Below the pieces are notes generated by a model. That model saw nothing but the letters and a program-made list of their open reading frames with translations. It ran no database searches and was not told the DNA's origin. The translations under genes and the position numbers were made by a program. From Rhizobium sp. C4 (lineage in GTDB: Bacteria; Pseudomonadota; Alphaproteobacteria; Rhizobiales; Rhizobiaceae): 64,000 nucleotides of DNA. Positions 34,691 to 44,381 of the stretch are shown one piece after another. The stretch covers positions 1 to 64,000 of the forward strand of contig NZ_JAJNCX010000013.1 in assembly GCF_021026315.1 (NCBI RefSeq). The letters run 5' to 3'. Each line of letters begins with the position of its first letter. The stretch's first letter is position 1.

Positions 34691-36724
34691 ATGGACTACA
34701 ATCTCAACTGGACAGCCGCCGACTGGCATATTGCGCTGATCGTCCTTGCCGTCGTGGCGGCACTCGTGCTTCTCAGACTCAGTGGCGCCGTCCGCTACAT
34801 GCCCAACGACCGCATCGGCATTCCCGAAAAGCTCTGGAGCTTTCGCGGCTCGATCGAGGGCGGCTTCATTGCGCTCAAAGGCGAAGCCGGCTACCAGCCC
34901 GACATCATTCGTGGCGGCCTGCATTTCTTCGTACCCTTCCAGTACAGCCTGCACACCGCCAATCTGGTGACGATCCCGCAGGGGCAGATCGGCTATGTCT
35001 TTGCCCGCGACGGCAAGGCCTTGCCGCCGACGCAGACGCTTGCCTCCAACACCGAGGCCGATGATTTCCAGGATACGCGCGGCTTTCTCATGAAAGGTGG
35101 CCAGAAGGGTCCGCAGCGCAAGATCCTGCGCGAAGGCACCTATGCCATCAACCTCGCGCAATTCGTCGTGCTCACCGAGCAGCGGACCTATGCCATCAAC
35201 CTCTCGACCTCGGAAGCCACGCTTTTTGACGAGATGAAGCACCTGATTGCCGAGCGCAGCGGTTTCCAGCCTGTCGTCATCAAGGATTCCGAAGACCTGA
35301 TCGGCATCGTCACGATCCATGATGGTCCCGCACTTGCCGATGGCGAGATCATCGCCCCGACCGTTGCCAACGACCCGCAGAACCCGTTGTTCCACAACAA
35401 CTTCCAGGACCCGGAGAAGTTTCTCCAGGCCGGCGGCTATCGTGGCCGTCAGCTCCAGGTTCTGGCCGATGGCTCCTACTATCTCAATCGTCTGTTCGCG
35501 ACGGTGGAGCTGGTGGAAAAGACCATCATCGATGTCGGCACGGTCGGCGTCGTCGTCTCCTACACCGGCCGCCTCAGCGCCGACATATCCGGCTCGGCCT
35601 ATCGCCACGGCGAACTGGTGGAAAAGGGCGCGCGCGGCGTCTGGTCGACCCCGCTTCTGCCCGGCAAATACGCCTTCAACACCTATGCCGGCAGCATCGT
35701 GATCGTGCCGACCACCAACTTCGTGCTGAAATGGACCAAGGAACAATCCGGCGAACACAAGCTTGACGAAAACCTTTCCGAAGTCAGCCTCATCACCCGC
35801 GATGCCTTCGAGCCTGTCCTGCCGCTCTCCGTGGTCGTCCATATCGACTACATGAAGGCGCCGATGGTGGTACAGCGTTTCGGCGACATCAAGCGGCTGG
35901 TGGAACAGACGCTCGATCCAATGGTCTCGGCCTATTTCAAGAACATCGCCCAGACCAAGACTCTGATCCAGCTGCTGCAGGAGCGCAACGAGATCCAGCG
36001 GACCTCCGGCGAGGAAATGCGGGAGAAATTCGCCGCCTATTCGCTGGAACTCCAGGAAGTTCTGATCGGCACGCCGCGCGCCGAACAGGGCCAGGGCGCC
36101 ATCGAGACGATCCTTGCCCAGTTGCGAGACCGGCAGGTGGCCGTCGAAAAGGTGGAAACCTACAAGCTGCAGGAAATCGCCGCCGTGCAGGAGCGCACGC
36201 TGCGCGAAAAGCAGGCGCTGGCCGAACAGCAGGCGCGCATCACCTCCTCCATGCTCGCCATCGAGGTCAGTGAAAACGAGGGCAAGGCAAAGCTGGCGCT
36301 GACCCGTCAGGAAGCCGAAACGATCCAGGTCCAGGCCAAGGCCGAAGCCGAACGGCAGAAGCTGTCGGGCCAAGGCGAGGCCGACCGCATCAAGTATGTG
36401 GCGCAGGCAGAAGCCGAACGCATCAAGCTGACGGGTCTCGCCGACGCCGAAAAGGTCCGCGCCGTCGGTCTTGCCGAAGCGGAAGCGACGGAAAAGAAGG
36501 TCTCGGCCTTCGGTGGCCCGGACTACCAGCTGAACTCGCAGGTGCTGATGCGCTTCGCCGAAGCGATCGAAAACGGCAAGCTGCCGCTGGTCCCGCAAAT
36601 CCAGGTCGGCACATCAGGCGGCAACGGCAGCGCCAATGGCCTCGTCGAAATGCTGCTCAGCATGCTGGTGGCTGACAAGGCACGCAAGGAGCTTTCCGCA
36701 CCGCCCGCGCCACCGGCCGAATAA
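34691..36724 (+). CDS. flotillin-like SPFH/Band 7 membrane protein
   Basis: A 677-aa protein. One N-terminal membrane helix (residues ~14-32, [19 protein letters not shown]), then a long SPFH domain with [20 protein letters not shown] and [13 protein letters not shown], then a coiled-coil region rich in E-A-E repeats ([29 protein letters not shown]) ending in a Gly/Pro tail. This is the flotillin architecture that organises functional membrane microdomains. It is longer than typical YuaF/FloT (about 500 aa), with an insertion in the SPFH part. Monocistronic; ends at a shared terminator with anmK. Confidence 0.88.
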   Translation: MDYNLNWTAADWHIALIVLAVVAALVLLRLSGAVRYMPNDRIGIPEKLWSFRGSIEGGFIALKGEAGYQPDIIRGGLHFFVPFQYSLHTANLVTIPQGQIGYVFARDGKALPPTQTLASNTEADDFQDTRGFLMKGGQKGPQRKILREGTYAINLAQFVVLTEQRTYAINLSTSEATLFDEMKHLIAERSGFQPVVIKDSEDLIGIVTIHDGPALADGEIIAPTVANDPQNPLFHNNFQDPEKFLQAGGYRGRQLQVLADGSYYLNRLFATVELVEKTIIDVGTVGVVVSYTGRLSADISGSAYRHGELVEKGARGVWSTPLLPGKYAFNTYAGSIVIVPTTNFVLKWTKEQSGEHKLDENLSEVSLITRDAFEPVLPLSVVVHIDYMKAPMVVQRFGDIKRLVEQTLDPMVSAYFKNIAQTKTLIQLLQERNEIQRTSGEEMREKFAAYSLELQEVLIGTPRAEQGQGAIETILAQLRDRQVAVEKVETYKLQEIAAVQERTLREKQALAEQQARITSSMLAIEVSENEGKAKLALTRQEAETIQVQAKAEAERQKLSGQGEADRIKYVAQAEAERIKLTGLADAEKVRAVGLAEAEATEKKVSAFGGPDYQLNSQVLMRFAEAIENGKLPLVPQIQVGTSGGNGSANGLVEMLLSMLVADKARKELSAPPAPPAE

Positions 36725-36740
36725 CACCGAAACACCAAAC

Positions 36741-36764
36741 GGAAGGCCGGACATCCGGCCTTCC
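36741..36764. terminator. bidirectional hairpin between flotillin and anmK genes
   Basis: Perfect 10-bp stem GGAAGGCCGG with CCGGCCTTCC around ACAT, centred in the 46 bp between two convergent stop codons. No T-run, so strength is uncertain. Confidence 0.65.
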
Positions 36765-36770
36765 CACCCA

Positions 36771-37889
36771 TCACGGGTGGACCAGAACCCCACCCGACAC
36801 GGAAGCCCTGACACCGGTCGTCCCCGGATAGGTCAGCGGCAGATCCTTCAGCGAGCGCACCGCCAGATAGGCCCAGGCCTCAGCCTCCATGCCCGCGCCG
36901 TTAAAGCCCAGATCCTCGGCAATCACCACTTTCGCGCCCTCTTCTCCCGCCATCCGGTCAAGATCGCCGACGATCGCGCGGTTCAGCCGGCCGCCGCCGC
37001 AGATGATATAGGTGCGGGGCTTCACCGGCAGGTGACGTGCGGATTTCAGGATCGCGGCGGCGCTCACATGGGCAAGCGTCCGCGCACCGTCATGCAGACC
37101 GATCTCATGGCTTTCCGGCGGACGGAAATCGTTCCGGTCGAGCGAGCGGCGCTTTTCGTCGGTGAAGAAGGCATGCGACAGATAGCGCTCGGCCAGCGAC
37201 GAGATCACCACGCCTTCCGAGGCAATCGCCCCGCCGGCGTCAAAGGGAATGCCGGCCTCCGCCTCCACCCACTGGTCGATCAACGTATTGCCCGGCCCGC
37301 TGTCGAAGGCGACGATCTCGCCATCGGCTCCGATATAGGTAAGGTTGGAAATCCCGCCGATATTGACGAAGACGACCGGAAACTGATCCCAGTAAAGCCC
37401 GCGTGCAAGCGCCGCATGATAGGCCGGCACCAGCGGCGCGCCCTGCCCGCCATGCACCATGTCATTGGCGCGCATGTCGAAAACGACCGGAATGCCAATT
37501 TGTTTAGCCAGCGAAAGACCGTCGCCGATCTGCACCGTATAGCCCTGATCCGGGCGGTGAATGACTGTCTGCCCATGGAAGCCGACAACGCCGATTTCCT
37601 CCGCCTTCAGCCAGTTCGCGGAGAGAAACCGCTTCACCGCATCCGCATGCAGATCGGTGATCTCGCGCTCGATGTCGCCAAGGCTTCCCGGCCGCTCGCT
37701 GCGCTGCTTGATCGCCTTTGCGTCTTCCAGGGACGCCGCCAGCCGCCGGCGGAAATCGGGCATATAGGGAAATTCCATCGCCGCCCCGCGCTTGACGTAA
37801 CCTTCCCCATCCGTCTCGATCAGCGCCACATCGACGCCATCCATCGACGTGCCGCTCATCAGCCCGATTGCGGTCATGGTCTCAAGCAT
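36771..37889 (-). CDS. anmK: anhydro-N-acetylmuramic acid kinase
   Basis: A 372-aa sugar kinase that phosphorylates and hydrolyses 1,6-anhydro-MurNAc in peptidoglycan recycling. [20 protein letters not shown] (phosphate-binding loop), [52 protein letters not shown] and ICGGGRLN are diagnostic. ATG 37889 has GGGAG 8 bases upstream and is preferred to ATG 37877. Divergent from tyrS. Confidence 0.96.
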   Translation of the reverse strand: MLETMTAIGLMSGTSMDGVDVALIETDGEGYVKRGAAMEFPYMPDFRRRLAASLEDAKAIKQRSERPGSLGDIEREITDLHADAVKRFLSANWLKAEEIGVVGFHGQTVIHRPDQGYTVQIGDGLSLAKQIGIPVVFDMRANDMVHGGQGAPLVPAYHAALARGLYWDQFPVVFVNIGGISNLTYIGADGEIVAFDSGPGNTLIDQWVEAEAGIPFDAGGAIASEGVVISSLAERYLSHAFFTDEKRRSLDRNDFRPPESHEIGLHDGARTLAHVSAAAILKSARHLPVKPRTYIICGGGRLNRAIVGDLDRMAGEEGAKVVIAEDLGFNGAGMEAEAWAYLAVRSLKDLPLTYPGTTGVRASVSGGVLVHP

Positions 37890-38009
37890 TCAGAAAACTC
37901 CCAGCCCAAAGATCGCAATCGATGCGGAATCGGGTGCAATCGCCTGAAAACAGTGCTAAAGGCCCGCCCGTTACACGTCTACTGGCAAGAGTGCAGAGAG
38001 ATTAAGTCC

Positions 38010-39263
38010 ATGTCCGGTTTCAAGTCCGATTTCCTTCGCACGCTCTCCGAGCGCGGCTTCATTCATCAGGTCTCCGACGAGAGCGGCCTCGATGACCTGC
38101 TCGCCAAGGAAACCGTGACGGCCTATATCGGCTATGACCCGACAGCCCCGTCGCTGCATGCGGGCTCGCTCATCCAGATCATGATGCTGCACTGGTTCCA
38201 GAAGACCGGGCATCGCCCGATCTCGCTGATGGGCGGCGGCACCGGCATGGTCGGCGATCCGTCCTTCAAGGAAGAAGCCCGCCAGCTGATGACGATCGAC
38301 ACGATCGAGAGCAACATCGCCTCGATCAAGCAGGTTTTCTCCAATTACCTGACCTATGGCGATGGCCCCAAGGACGCGTTGATGATCAACAACGCCGAAT
38401 GGCTTCGCTCGCTGAATTACCTCGAATTCCTGCGCGACGTCGGCAAGCATTTCTCGGTCAACCGCATGCTCTCCTTCGACAGCGTGAAGACCCGGCTTGA
38501 CCGCGAGCAGTCGCTGTCCTTCCTCGAATTCAACTACATGATCCTTCAGGCCTATGACTTCGTCGAACTGTCGCAGCGCTATGGCTGCCGGCTCCAGATG
38601 GGCGGCTCGGACCAGTGGGGCAATATCGTCAACGGTATCGACCTTGGCCATCGCATGGGCACGCCGCAGCTCTACGCGCTGACCTCGCCGCTGCTGACGA
38701 CCGCATCGGGTGCCAAGATGGGCAAGTCGGCCACGGGTGCCGTCTGGCTCAACCCGGCCATGCTCTCGGCCTATGACTTCTGGCAGTACTGGCGCAACAC
38801 AGAAGACGCCGACGTGCCGCGCTTCCTCAAGCTCTACACGACGCTGCCAATGGAAGAGATCGCCCGCCTTTCGGCGCTCAGCGGCTCGGAAATCAACGAG
38901 GTCAAGAAGATCCTCGCGACCGAAGTCACCGCGATGCTCCATGGCCGCGCGGCTGCGGAAGAGGCTGCCGAGACCGCCCGCAAGACCTTCGAGGAAGGTT
39001 CGCTTTCCGAAAACCTGCCCTCGGTCGAGATTGCCAAGGCAGAACTCGACGCAGGCATCGGCCTGCTCGCCCTGCTCGTCAAGGCCGGCTTTGCCGCCTC
39101 CAACGGCGAGGCACGCCGCCATGTCCAGGGCGGCGCGATCCGCATCAACGACAAGGCAGTCTCCGACGAGCGCATGTCGATCGGCTCGGGCGAAATCACC
39201 GCCGATGGCGTGATCAAGGTCTCGATGGGCAAGAAGAAGCACGTTCTGGTGCGCCCGGCTTAA
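38010..39263 (+). CDS. tyrS: tyrosine--tRNA ligase
   Basis: A 417-aa class I aminoacyl-tRNA synthetase. [20 protein letters not shown] contains the HIGH-like motif, SGAKMGKSA is the KMSKS-like loop, [11 protein letters not shown] binds tyrosine/ATP, and the C-terminal S4-like RNA-binding domain ([18 protein letters not shown]) is intact. ATG 38010 follows GCAGAGAG. The frame is open far upstream but that part is antisense to anmK and not coding. Ends in a strong terminator. Confidence 0.97.
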   Translation: MSGFKSDFLRTLSERGFIHQVSDESGLDDLLAKETVTAYIGYDPTAPSLHAGSLIQIMMLHWFQKTGHRPISLMGGGTGMVGDPSFKEEARQLMTIDTIESNIASIKQVFSNYLTYGDGPKDALMINNAEWLRSLNYLEFLRDVGKHFSVNRMLSFDSVKTRLDREQSLSFLEFNYMILQAYDFVELSQRYGCRLQMGGSDQWGNIVNGIDLGHRMGTPQLYALTSPLLTTASGAKMGKSATGAVWLNPAMLSAYDFWQYWRNTEDADVPRFLKLYTTLPMEEIARLSALSGSEINEVKKILATEVTAMLHGRAAAEEAAETARKTFEEGSLSENLPSVEIAKAELDAGIGLLALLVKAGFAASNGEARRHVQGGAIRINDKAVSDERMSIGSGEITADGVIKVSMGKKKHVLVRPA

Positions 39264-39286
39264 GCTGCCGGCAAAGACAACAATAA

Positions 39287-39316
39287 GGGGCGGGTCCGCA
39301 ACGGCCCGCCTTTTTC
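39287..39316 (+). terminator. rho-independent terminator of tyrS
   Basis: Stem GGCGGG with CCCGCC around TCCGCAACGG, followed by TTTTT. Confidence 0.85.
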
Positions 39317-39445
39317 ATTGCATCAAGGGAAGCAGAGGTGGCCTCCCTTTCCTCATCATTCTCGGGCCTGTCCCGACAATCTGCCCCCGCAGCCTCAAGC
39401 AGCCGCGGGGATGCCTCCGACGCGATCGGAGCCCCCTCCATCACG

Positions 39446-42400
39446 TCACTGAAACTGGAAAATGCTCCGGAACACGCCCGGCGCGATCAGCGACAGCGGA
39501 TTGATCTGCAGCCCCGGCTGTTCTGCCGGTCCCGACAGGCGGAAGGTGATGCCGATCAGGCCGCGATCCTTGCCGTTGCCAAGGAAGAGCCCGATGATCG
39601 GCAATTCGGCAAAGAGACGGTTCAGCCCATAGGCCGGCATGAAGGTGCCGGTCATGTTCATCTGGCCGTTGCCGTCGCGAAGCACGCCCTGGAAGGTCGC
39701 GCCCACCTGCTCTCCGCGCACGACGCCGTTTTCAATGCGGACAATGTCGCCATCGATCAGAATGCGGCCGTATCCTCGCGAGAATTTCTGGCTGCTGACG
39801 TCGATATTCTTCTTCACCGCATCGTTCAGGCTCTTGCCGTCCTTGCCGGACCGCGTCGAGACAATCTCCTGCAGGCGCTGTTCGTTGACCAGCTGGAAGT
39901 CCCGCACGTCGATCACGCCGCGCCACACGCCATCGGCGACATAGCGCATGCCGACGTTCATAAGTCCGCCGCGCATGTTGTTGTAGAGGCCGGTGAAGCG
40001 CGACAGGGCACCCGCATCGGTCGCCGTCATGTCGATCGAGCGGGCAATGCCGGTATCCTGCGCAAGCTTCGCCACCACGGCCTGGTCGTTGCCCGTCACC
40101 GCCGTTAGCTTGACCGCGATCGGCTTGCCGTTCTTGACCGAATAGGCGGCCTCAACGTTCTTCAGCGTCTCGTTGTTGAAGCCGATGATCGAGGAAATCT
40201 TGGCGTTGACGGAGAAGTCGATATTGCCGCCCTCGGTCGCGCCCTGCGATTTCAGGCGCGTGAGGAGCCCGCGCGCGTCGGCGGATTTGCCGGACGCGGT
40301 GATGGCATAGCGCCCGCCGCTCCGTACGATCTTAACCGCAATGTCATCGGTGGGGGCAAGCCTGACCTTGGAAAATTCCGCCATGGCGACCCCCTGCCCG
40401 TCGGTCTGCAGGCTGCCCTTGGCGCCGAACCCGTCGCCGGAAAAATCGAAGTCGGAAATGACAAAGTGGTCGCCTTCCTTGCGGCTGACGAATTCGACGG
40501 TTGCCGGCACCCCGGCGCCCTTCTCCCAGCCGGCCCACGGAATGACGACCTTCGCCTTCGAAAGCCCCGCCGAAACCGCCTGCGATCCGTCGTCACGCAA
40601 TTCGGTGCGAAGCGTCAGCGGCCCCGTGGCCACGTCCGAGACGCCCGGAACCAGCTTGTCAAGCAGCTTGGCCTCAAGATTGGCCGTCACCACCCGTTGA
40701 CGTTTCTGCCGGCTCGCCTTGCTCAGGGGCTCGATGAGACTGAAATGCAGGCCGACACCCTCGACCTTCGCATCCGCCTCCAGCTTGGCCGACAGCGGGT
40801 TGATCTTCATCTCGCCATTGATATTGCTCACCTTGTGTCCGCCAAGCGGCTTGGTGACGGCAACGTCGGAGAGTTTCAGCAGCGCCGTCCATTCGGGTGG
40901 CCGGGCCTTCGGGCTATCCTTCAGCGCAAACCGCGCCTTGAGCGCCACATTCGCCATCCCCGAAAAGTCATCCGGCTTGAACCCGGTATCCTGCAGCGAT
41001 GAGATCGGCCGATAGGTCGTCAGCTCCAGAAGCGCCGAGGCATCGCCGGAGAGCTTGAACTCTGCGCGGGCAACGGCCGGATCCTGGCTGACGACATCGA
41101 CAGCGAAAAGCGCGTCTGCAACATTGATCGTGCGGCCGGAGGGGAAATAGGCGATGCCTTTCTTGATCTGCGTCTGGATGCGATCACCCATCATCTCGAA
41201 ATGCGCAATGGTATCGCGCATCGGGGGGATGTCGCCGGCAATGCTGACCCGCGCATTGTCGATGTCGAAGCGGATCTTCAGTTCGCTTTCATTCAGCGTG
41301 ACATGGTCTTCCGGGTAGAAGGGAAGCCGCCCCGCCGGCAGGAACACGGCCAGCGACCCGTTGGTGATCGTGCCGCCAAAGAGATTTCCGTAGACCCAGT
41401 TGCGCCCGTCGGGCGCCATCCAGAACGGCCAGAGCGCGCGGATCGTGTTGGCCGCGACGTTCTGCGTGAAGAGGCCGAGGCTGATCTCGGGCGAATCGCT
41501 TCCCATCTCGGGCGTCTGCGGTATTCCGAACTTCACCGTCACCGAACCGCCGATGAAACCGGATTGCGAGGAAATGACAATATCGGGCGCGACAAGCTCT
41601 CGCGTCTCGGGATTGAAGATGCCGAACGCCTTCCCCACGAAGTCGACCGGCTGGTCGCCCAGATTGGCCGGCGCGGCATGGCCCCGATCAATCATCAGGT
41701 CGATGGCGATGCCCTTCTTCTCCGGCCGGTCCAGCCGGTCGATGTCGATGAGCCCGCCCGTGAACGGCAGCCGCGTATCGCCGAACTCGAAGACGGACGG
41801 CTCGACCTCGATCTTTTCCGCACCGAAATCGTAATGCGCCAGAAGCTCGCCTTTGGTGATCGGCGAGGCCTTGGCCTCTCCGTAGAAGGCCCCGTCAGAG
41901 AGACGCGCGGCGATCTTCAGGCTCGCCGGCTGGTCGGCAGTCCTCCGCCTCGCGTCCATTCTCAGCGCCAGATTGCCATCGAGACCGATGACCGGCTCGC
42001 CGCTCCGGCTATGCTTCATCAGGAAGGAGCCGAGTTTGAACCGCTCGAGATCGAAGGTCGCGCCCTCGATCCCGCGTTCGCCGCGTTGCGTCACGGCGCT
42101 GAGCCCACCCTTCGCGCCATCGACCGTGTAATCCCCGGAGATTGTAATGTTTCCGTCCGCCCGCCGTTCCAGCAGGACCTGTCGCACAGCCACCTTCGCA
42201 TGCCGCTTCTGCTGTGCGGGCAGCTCGAAGCTGATCCCGGTCAGCTTCAGGCGGCGGATATCGGTCTTGCCGCTGGCATTATCGAAGGCGTCGAGCGCCT
42301 TGAAGACCGTGTCGAGCGCCTTCGGGATGCTGTCGATCCGGAATGCGTCCTTCGCCGCCTGCTCCGGCATCGCCTCAAGGTTGATGCCGGTCCCGTCGAC

Positions 42401-42853
42401 CGCGACGGAGGCGACGCTGAGCCGGCCTGTCAGAAGCGAAACCGTCTCCAGCGCGATATTGACCTGGCCGGTGCGAAACGCAGCACCTTCCGCCTCGGCC
42501 GGGCGAAGGGAGACATCGCGGGCGTCGATCACCAGCTGGCCGTGGGAATTGAAGCGCAGAGTGGCGGAGCCGACATCGGCGGTATAGTTCTCCGCACCCG
42601 CGGCACGCGTCAGGATGGCCACGGCCTCCCGCTTCAGAATGTCATCGAAAACACCGCGCTCGACGGCATAATAGAGCCCGCCGGCGATCAGCGCGACGAG
42701 CAGCGCAAGCTCCATGACGGCAACGAAAACGCGCCGGACGGAACCCTTGCGCCGGCGCACAGGCTTTCCCGCCGGCACGGCGGGCGCCGGAACCGGTTCA
42801 TGCGGCGCAGCCTCGCCCTGATCTCCGGCGTTTCCGCCGTTGACGTCAGTCAT
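39446..42853 (-). CDS. large AsmA-like/YhdP-type envelope protein (DUF3971)
   Basis: An 1135-aa protein. The cytoplasmic N-terminus is Pro/Ala rich and basic (KPVRRRKGSVRR), followed by one membrane helix (residues ~43-62, VFVAVMELALLVALIAGG). The remaining ~1070 residues are beta-rich and periplasmic, with GTFMPAYGLNRLFAELPIIG and GITFRLSGPAEQPGLQINPL at the C-terminus, typical of the AsmA-like C-terminal region of YhdP/TamB-type bridge proteins. Such proteins move phospholipids between membranes. ATG 42853 lies about 12 bases after GGGAGGAG, an unusually strong ribosome binding site; the longer frame to 43084 overlaps the divergent bcp gene and is rejected. Confidence 0.87.
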   Translation of the reverse strand: MTDVNGGNAGDQGEAAPHEPVPAPAVPAGKPVRRRKGSVRRVFVAVMELALLVALIAGGLYYAVERGVFDDILKREAVAILTRAAGAENYTADVGSATLRFNSHGQLVIDARDVSLRPAEAEGAAFRTGQVNIALETVSLLTGRLSVASVAVDGTGINLEAMPEQAAKDAFRIDSIPKALDTVFKALDAFDNASGKTDIRRLKLTGISFELPAQQKRHAKVAVRQVLLERRADGNITISGDYTVDGAKGGLSAVTQRGERGIEGATFDLERFKLGSFLMKHSRSGEPVIGLDGNLALRMDARRRTADQPASLKIAARLSDGAFYGEAKASPITKGELLAHYDFGAEKIEVEPSVFEFGDTRLPFTGGLIDIDRLDRPEKKGIAIDLMIDRGHAAPANLGDQPVDFVGKAFGIFNPETRELVAPDIVISSQSGFIGGSVTVKFGIPQTPEMGSDSPEISLGLFTQNVAANTIRALWPFWMAPDGRNWVYGNLFGGTITNGSLAVFLPAGRLPFYPEDHVTLNESELKIRFDIDNARVSIAGDIPPMRDTIAHFEMMGDRIQTQIKKGIAYFPSGRTINVADALFAVDVVSQDPAVARAEFKLSGDASALLELTTYRPISSLQDTGFKPDDFSGMANVALKARFALKDSPKARPPEWTALLKLSDVAVTKPLGGHKVSNINGEMKINPLSAKLEADAKVEGVGLHFSLIEPLSKASRQKRQRVVTANLEAKLLDKLVPGVSDVATGPLTLRTELRDDGSQAVSAGLSKAKVVIPWAGWEKGAGVPATVEFVSRKEGDHFVISDFDFSGDGFGAKGSLQTDGQGVAMAEFSKVRLAPTDDIAVKIVRSGGRYAITASGKSADARGLLTRLKSQGATEGGNIDFSVNAKISSIIGFNNETLKNVEAAYSVKNGKPIAVKLTAVTGNDQAVVAKLAQDTGIARSIDMTATDAGALSRFTGLYNNMRGGLMNVGMRYVADGVWRGVIDVRDFQLVNEQRLQEIVSTRSGKDGKSLNDAVKKNIDVSSQKFSRGYGRILIDGDIVRIENGVVRGEQVGATFQGVLRDGNGQMNMTGTFMPAYGLNRLFAELPIIGLFLGNGKDRGLIGITFRLSGPAEQPGLQINPLSLIAPGVFRSIFQFQ

Positions 42854-42954
42854 CCGATCAGGGTCTCCTCCCGTAAGGGTTTGTGGGCGATTCACGTCCA
42901 GATTATATATAGCCCGAACCGTTAAAACTGTCTCCCGTAGGGAAAGGAAATCCA

Positions 42955-43425
42955 ATGTCCGAACTGCAGCCCGGCGAACGTGCACCCGACTTTGAAATAC
43001 CGGCGGACGGTGGAACGACATTGTCGTTAAAGGACTATTCTGGCAAGAAAGTGGTGCTGTATTTCTATCCGAAGGCTGATACACCCGCCTGCACGACGGA
43101 AGCGATCGATTTCAGCGCCCTCAAGTCAGAGTTCGAAAAGGCCGGCGCCGTCATCATCGGCGTCTCACCGGATCCGGTGAAGAAGCACGGAAAGTTCGCC
43201 GCCAAGCACAATCTGTCCGTGGCGCTGGGCTCCGACGAATCGACCGAAATGCTGCAGCGCTATGGCGTCTGGCAGGAAAAGAGCATGTACGGAAAGAAAT
43301 ACATGGGCGTCGCCCGCACCACCTATCTCATCGGCCCCGACGGCAAGATCCTCAAGACCTGGGCCGGCGTGAAGGTCAAGGGCCATGCCGAAGAGGTGCT
43401 CGAAGCCGCAAAGGCAGCCTCCTGA
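42955..43425 (+). CDS. bcp: Bcp/PrxQ-type thiol peroxidase, one-Cys form
   Basis: A 156-aa peroxiredoxin reducing H2O2 and organic hydroperoxides. LYFYPKADTPACTTEAIDFS holds the peroxidatic C46 (PxxxTPxCT motif). The usual resolving Cys five residues later is Ile51, and C46 is the only cysteine in the whole protein, so it must use an external thiol. GVARTTYLIGPDGKI is the family C-terminal signature. GAAAGGAAA precedes ATG 42955, and a TATATATAG box lies 40 bp upstream. The next gene begins one base after its stop. Confidence 0.94.
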   Translation: MSELQPGERAPDFEIPADGGTTLSLKDYSGKKVVLYFYPKADTPACTTEAIDFSALKSEFEKAGAVIIGVSPDPVKKHGKFAAKHNLSVALGSDESTEMLQRYGVWQEKSMYGKKYMGVARTTYLIGPDGKILKTWAGVKVKGHAEEVLEAAKAAS

Positions 43426-43426
43426 C

Positions 43427-44263
43427 GTGAGCGAGAAGCCGGCCATTCCGCATTTCAAGTCTCTGCGCGACGGCGCCGTCCAGGCGATCCGGGCGGCAGA
43501 TCTCGACCTCAAGACGGCGCTCGCCTCGACGGTCGCCGAAACGTGGTATGGCCGCAGCCTCTCGCTTCGTCACCCTAGCGACGCTGCGGTGCCGGATCGT
43601 CCCGGCCGGCCGGACCGCCCACTTCTCGTGCCACCCACACAGGTGAAGCGGCGCAGCCTCGGCTCGGTCAAGGGGCGGGTCGCCATGCTCCATGCCCTCG
43701 CCCATATCGAGCTCAACGCCGTCGATCTGGCGCTCGACATCGTCGCCCGATTCGCCTCCGAACCGGTTCCGCGCTCCTTCTTCGACGGCTGGATGCAGGT
43801 CGCCTTCGAGGAAGCCAAGCATTTCAATCTGGTGCGCGGACGTCTGAAAGCGCTGGGTGCCGATTATGGCGACCTGCCCGCCCATGACGGCTTGTGGAAG
43901 GCGGCCCACGATACCCGCAACGACCTGACGGCAAGGCTCGCCGTCGTACCCCTGATTCTCGAGGCACGCGGCCTCGACGTCACCCCGTCGCTACAGGAAA
44001 AGATGCGCGAGACGGGTGACAGTGAAAGCGCGGAAGTGATTGATATCATTTACAATGATGAAAAAGGCCATGTGGCGATCGGGGCCAAGTGGTTCCGCTT
44101 TCTCTGCGCCCGCGAGAAGAAGGATCCGGCGGCAACCTTCCAGTCCCTCGTCCGCATCAACTTCCGCGGCCCCCTCAAGGCGCCGTTCAACGACATCGCC
44201 CGCGCCGAAGCCGGCCTGACGCCCTCCTTTTACCGTGCCCTGACCTCGACAAGCTCGGCCTGA
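43427..44263 (+). CDS. DUF455 ferritin-like protein
   Basis: A 278-aa four-helix-bundle protein of the DUF455 family (COG2833). Metal-ligand-like motifs are LHALAHIELNAVDLALD (E..H type), AFEEAKHFNLV and NDEKGHVAIGAKWF, which together form a ferritin-like di-metal site. Residues 1-60 are helical with ASTVAETWYGRSLSL. GTG 43427 is chosen because it begins one base after the bcp stop; a frame from 43385 would run inside bcp. Co-transcription with a peroxidase suggests a redox or tRNA-modification-like (MiaE-related) oxygenase role, which is inference. Confidence 0.85.
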   Translation: MSEKPAIPHFKSLRDGAVQAIRAADLDLKTALASTVAETWYGRSLSLRHPSDAAVPDRPGRPDRPLLVPPTQVKRRSLGSVKGRVAMLHALAHIELNAVDLALDIVARFASEPVPRSFFDGWMQVAFEEAKHFNLVRGRLKALGADYGDLPAHDGLWKAAHDTRNDLTARLAVVPLILEARGLDVTPSLQEKMRETGDSESAEVIDIIYNDEKGHVAIGAKWFRFLCAREKKDPAATFQSLVRINFRGPLKAPFNDIARAEAGLTPSFYRALTSTSSA

Positions 44264-44381
44264 CAAGGGTTTCGAGAGGGCTATCCAAAGTCCACGTTAA
44301 CGGGTCGGAACGATTTGTTAACCTTAACGGTGTGTAATTCCCCCATGAAAACGTGTGGTTTTTTGGTTTGGGGGTAGCCTC

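Noticed and set aside
36636-38009. Apparent long N-terminal extension of tyrS
   Set aside because: The extension is antisense to anmK; TyrS homology and a ribosome binding site start at 38010.
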